NCBI RefSeq assembly: GCF_022538115.1
Contig: NZ_JAKZAL010000034.1
Location: 1-35,851, forward strand
DNA: 35,851 nt
Direction of reading: 5' to 3'
From: Cognataquiflexum rubidum
GTDB lineage: Bacteria; Bacteroidota; Bacteroidia; Cytophagales; Cyclobacteriaceae
Position numbers and translations under genes: made by a program. The notes below the pieces were generated by a model that was given only the letters and a program-made list of their open reading frames with translations, did not search any database and had not been told where the DNA came from. Shown one piece after another: positions 33,920-35,851 of this stretch (positions within the stretch are counted from its first letter, which is position 1; every line of letters begins with the position of its first letter).

Positions 33920-34492
33920 ATGATTTTAGTAGGAAATGCCGTGATCAGTGATGATATCAAGGAACAGTTTTTTGTCTGTGATTTGGAAAAGTGTAAGGGT
34001 GCGTGCTGTGTGGAAGGTGATGCAGGAGCTCCTTTGGAGGATGAGGAAACAGGTATTTTGGAAGAAATTTATCCCATTGTCAAAAATTATATCACAGCAG
34101 AAGGTCGACAGGCCATTGAATCCCAAGGTACTTGGGTTTTTGATAAAGACGGCGACAAAGGTACTCCGACCATCGGCGAAAACAGGGAATGTGCCTACGC
34201 CTTGTATGATGACAGGGGAATTCTGAAATGTGGGATCGAGCAGGCGTATTTGGATGGAAAAACCGATTTTAAAAAGCCGATCAGTTGCCATCTTTATCCT
34301 ATCCGGATCAAGAAATATGACGAATTTGAAGCCCTAAATTATGACAGGTGGGACATCTGCAGTGCAGCATGCGTCTTGGGAGGCAGTTTGGGAGTCCCGG
34401 TTTACAAATTTCTGAAAGATGCACTGATCAGGAAATTTGGTCCTGAATGGTATGCTGAACTGGTAGCTGAAATAGAAGGTAAGGTCCGATAA
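33920..34492 (+). CDS. DUF3109 family protein, cysteine-rich
   Basis: A 190-residue cytoplasmic protein. The N-terminal cysteine cluster [11 protein letters not shown] (about 19-29), a later [16 protein letters not shown] and DICSAAC resemble the YkgJ/Fe-S-cluster-related group, so binding of zinc or an iron-sulphur cluster is plausible. No enzyme activity is known. The ATG at 33920 is chosen because it begins the family start ([12 protein letters not shown]); a TTG ten codons upstream is open but has unrelated residues. It has no operon partner: a terminator precedes it and the next gene is convergent, 39 bp after its stop. Confidence 0.87.
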   Translation: MILVGNAVISDDIKEQFFVCDLEKCKGACCVEGDAGAPLEDEETGILEEIYPIVKNYITAEGRQAIESQGTWVFDKDGDKGTPTIGENRECAYALYDDRGILKCGIEQAYLDGKTDFKKPISCHLYPIRIKKYDEFEALNYDRWDICSAACVLGGSLGVPVYKFLKDALIRKFGPEWYAELVAEIEGKVR

Positions 34493-34531
34493 CCTTATAA
34501 CTTTTGAAAATTGTAACCTTCTAATTCCTTC

Positions 34532-35677
34532 TCAGACCTTGATGTAGATTTTTTTCCTGTCCATCCAATATCCGATCAACCAAATCAAAATCATGTATGA
34601 GACGGCAAATAGGAGAGAAGCAGTTTTATCAGAAAGCCAACTTGTATAAGCAGCTTTATAGATGATACCTTTTAGGCTTTCACCTCCTATTTCAATGGAG
34701 TAGAATATGGTAATCACGACACCGGAAAGGACGTAAAGGATCAATGGGTTTCTGCCAAAAACTTCAAAAGGGTATGTCCAGTTTCTTTTTTTCCAAACCT
34801 CAATCACCCAAATCAAAAACCCGATAAGGAATAAATCAAGGCCAACTGTTAAAAGTACGTAGGAACTTGTCCATAACTTTTTGTTGATCGGAAAAACCAA
34901 ATCCCAAATCAGGCAAAGAACAATCAGAATCAATCCACCAAAAAACAGGGATTTGACAGTTTTGATGTTATTTCCAATTTGTTGGATCAATTTTCCTGCG
35001 AAATACCCACCAATGACATTGACTACAGAGGGAAAAGTACTCAACAATCCTTCAGGTTCGAAGGGGACTCCTTCTCCCATATAGAGATTCCTCTCCCCGA
35101 TGAGCAAAAGGTCGAGTTTTGACCCGAAATTACCCAACATGGAGTAAGGGTCAGCAGGATCTCCAAAGAAATAAAGGACTGCCCAATAGCCAAACAAGGC
35201 GACGATGCAATAAATGATTGCCCCTTTTTTTCCAAAATAAAAAAGGATCAGGGAGGCAAAAAGATAACAAAGGGCTATTCTTTGAAGAACACCGAGAAGC
35301 CTTACCTCTGCCCAATTGATCATTACAATTTCCCCGGATTCATTGTATTCGAAGAAAGGAAAAGCATTCAACCCCCATCCAATCAGAAAAATCAAGGCTG
35401 CCCTTTTGAAAACCTTCTTCAAAAAAATACCCTGTTCCATTTTTTCCATTTTCTTCATACTGAAGCTCATGGCATTGCCGACGACAAAAAGAAAAGTTGG
35501 AAAAACAAGGTCTGTAATAGTAAAACCATGCCAGTCGGCATGCGCAAAAGGCGCATAAAGATGGCTCCAACTTCCAGGAGTATTGACAACAACCATCAAA
35601 GCGATGGTCAGTCCGCGCAGTACATCTAGAGCAAGATAACGTTCCTGGAAAGGAACGCCTAAAGATTGGGTGGTCAT
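34532..35677 (-). CDS. DUF5009/NagX-like membrane acyltransferase (HGSNAT family)
   Basis: A 381-residue integral membrane protein with about ten hydrophobic segments. The N-terminus RYLALDVLRGLTIALMVVVN and the FAHADWHGFTITDLVFPTFLF segment are the signature of the family that includes human heparan-alpha-glucosaminide N-acetyltransferase; the His of HADWHG aligns with the acetyl-carrying histidine there. It may move an acetyl group across the inner membrane to amino sugars, for example during chitobiose or heparin use. It is the last gene before the right repeat, with 96 bp between its ATG and the repeat. No sugar-uptake genes are adjacent. Confidence 0.88.
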   Translation of the reverse strand: MTTQSLGVPFQERYLALDVLRGLTIALMVVVNTPGSWSHLYAPFAHADWHGFTITDLVFPTFLFVVGNAMSFSMKKMEKMEQGIFLKKVFKRAALIFLIGWGLNAFPFFEYNESGEIVMINWAEVRLLGVLQRIALCYLFASLILFYFGKKGAIIYCIVALFGYWAVLYFFGDPADPYSMLGNFGSKLDLLLIGERNLYMGEGVPFEPEGLLSTFPSVVNVIGGYFAGKLIQQIGNNIKTVKSLFFGGLILIVLCLIWDLVFPINKKLWTSSYVLLTVGLDLFLIGFLIWVIEVWKKRNWTYPFEVFGRNPLILYVLSGVVITIFYSIEIGGESLKGIIYKAAYTSWLSDKTASLLFAVSYMILIWLIGYWMDRKKIYIKV

Positions 35678-35773
35678 AGGTTTTGGGTTTTGGGATTAAT
35701 TATTCAATCAAAATAAACATAATTCAAATTTTTTAAAAAGCTATACAGCCAAAGGAAAAAAATAAATTGAAAT

Positions 35774-35851
35774 ATATGTATATCCGCAATGATACCAGTG
35801 GCCAAATAAATATAAAGTGACAGCTAGTGACAATCGTTATTTGTTAAAGAT
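35774..35851. repeat. Right copy of 78-bp inverted terminal repeat
   Basis: Exact reverse complement of positions 1-78. Read outward it begins ATATGTATATCCGCAATGAT, so both window ends run into the same end of one repeated element. A short reading frame opens outward at the very end but cannot be identified. Confidence 0.9.

Noticed and set aside
1-35851. A linear replicon or virus of about 36 kb with terminal inverted repeats
   Set aside because: No replication, capsid, terminal-protein or packaging gene is present. The content is ordinary chromosome (rnpB, ald, polysaccharide genes), and the repeat length is close to a common assembly k-mer.
1-35851. CRISPR arrays, tRNA genes, toxin-antitoxin or defence systems
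   Set aside because: No spaced direct-repeat series, tRNA cloverleaf or defence-family motif was found on either strand.

Overview
The window is 35.85 kb of AT-rich chromosomal DNA from a member of the Bacteroidota, most likely Cytophagales and probably close to Cyclobacteriaceae. The signs are several matches to the Bacteroidota promoter pattern (TTG, about 19 bases, TANNTTTG), a class A RNase P RNA, and families typical of the phylum: Wzi-like capsule protein, TIGR03643, DUF3109, fused 2-oxoacid dehydrogenase E1, LuxE-like acyl-protein synthetase and DUF5009. The genus is inferred from gene content only.

Positions 1-21584 are one surface-polysaccharide locus read entirely on the + strand. 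It opens with a glycosyltransferase that has lost its 5' part, then a second glycosyltransferase and an acetamidino module (WbpG-like amidotransferase, HisH2, HisF2). Next come a two-domain dehydrogenase paired with a heparinase II/III-like protein, a GT4 glycosyltransferase, and a block that resembles UDP-QuiNAc synthesis and transfer (reductase, 4,6-dehydratase, phosphosugar transferase). A Wzi-like outer-membrane protein and a UDP-GlcNAc 2-epimerase follow, and a strong terminator closes this unit. Then come rfbA, a WecA/MraY-type transferase, and an aminotransferase, PglC-like transferase and PglF-like dehydratase that resemble a bacillosamine pathway without its acetyltransferase. Three separate enzymes in the locus could place a first sugar phosphate on undecaprenyl phosphate.

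Positions 21595-29407 hold a divergent TIGR03643/photolyase pair, alanine dehydrogenase, and the fused E1 of a branched-chain-type 2-oxoacid dehydrogenase. The last two are divergent across a 442-bp AT-rich region carrying several TTTGAAA dyads, which suggests joint control of amino-acid carbon flow. A lipoprotein, a LuxE-like acyl-protein synthetase and a 39-residue lipoprotein missed by ordinary ORF length cut-offs follow.

Positions 29423-35677 hold an orphan NtrC-like response regulator that lacks its DNA-binding domain and has an altered sigma-54 loop, rnpB directly upstream of it, a FecA-like TonB receptor with a clear promoter and terminator, a DUF3109 protein, and a DUF5009/NagX-like membrane acyltransferase.

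The first and last 78 bases are perfect inverted copies of each other. This probably marks the edge of a multicopy element where assembly stopped, rather than a linear replicon. No tRNA, CRISPR array, complete insertion sequence or phage gene was seen. The most unusual signals are residue changes at catalytic sites: HisF2 D11 to Leu, the phosphosugar transferase D-E dyad to N-E, the photolyase N378/W382 positions to His/Leu, and a reciprocal Asp/Asn exchange in the E1 thiamine-diphosphate motif.
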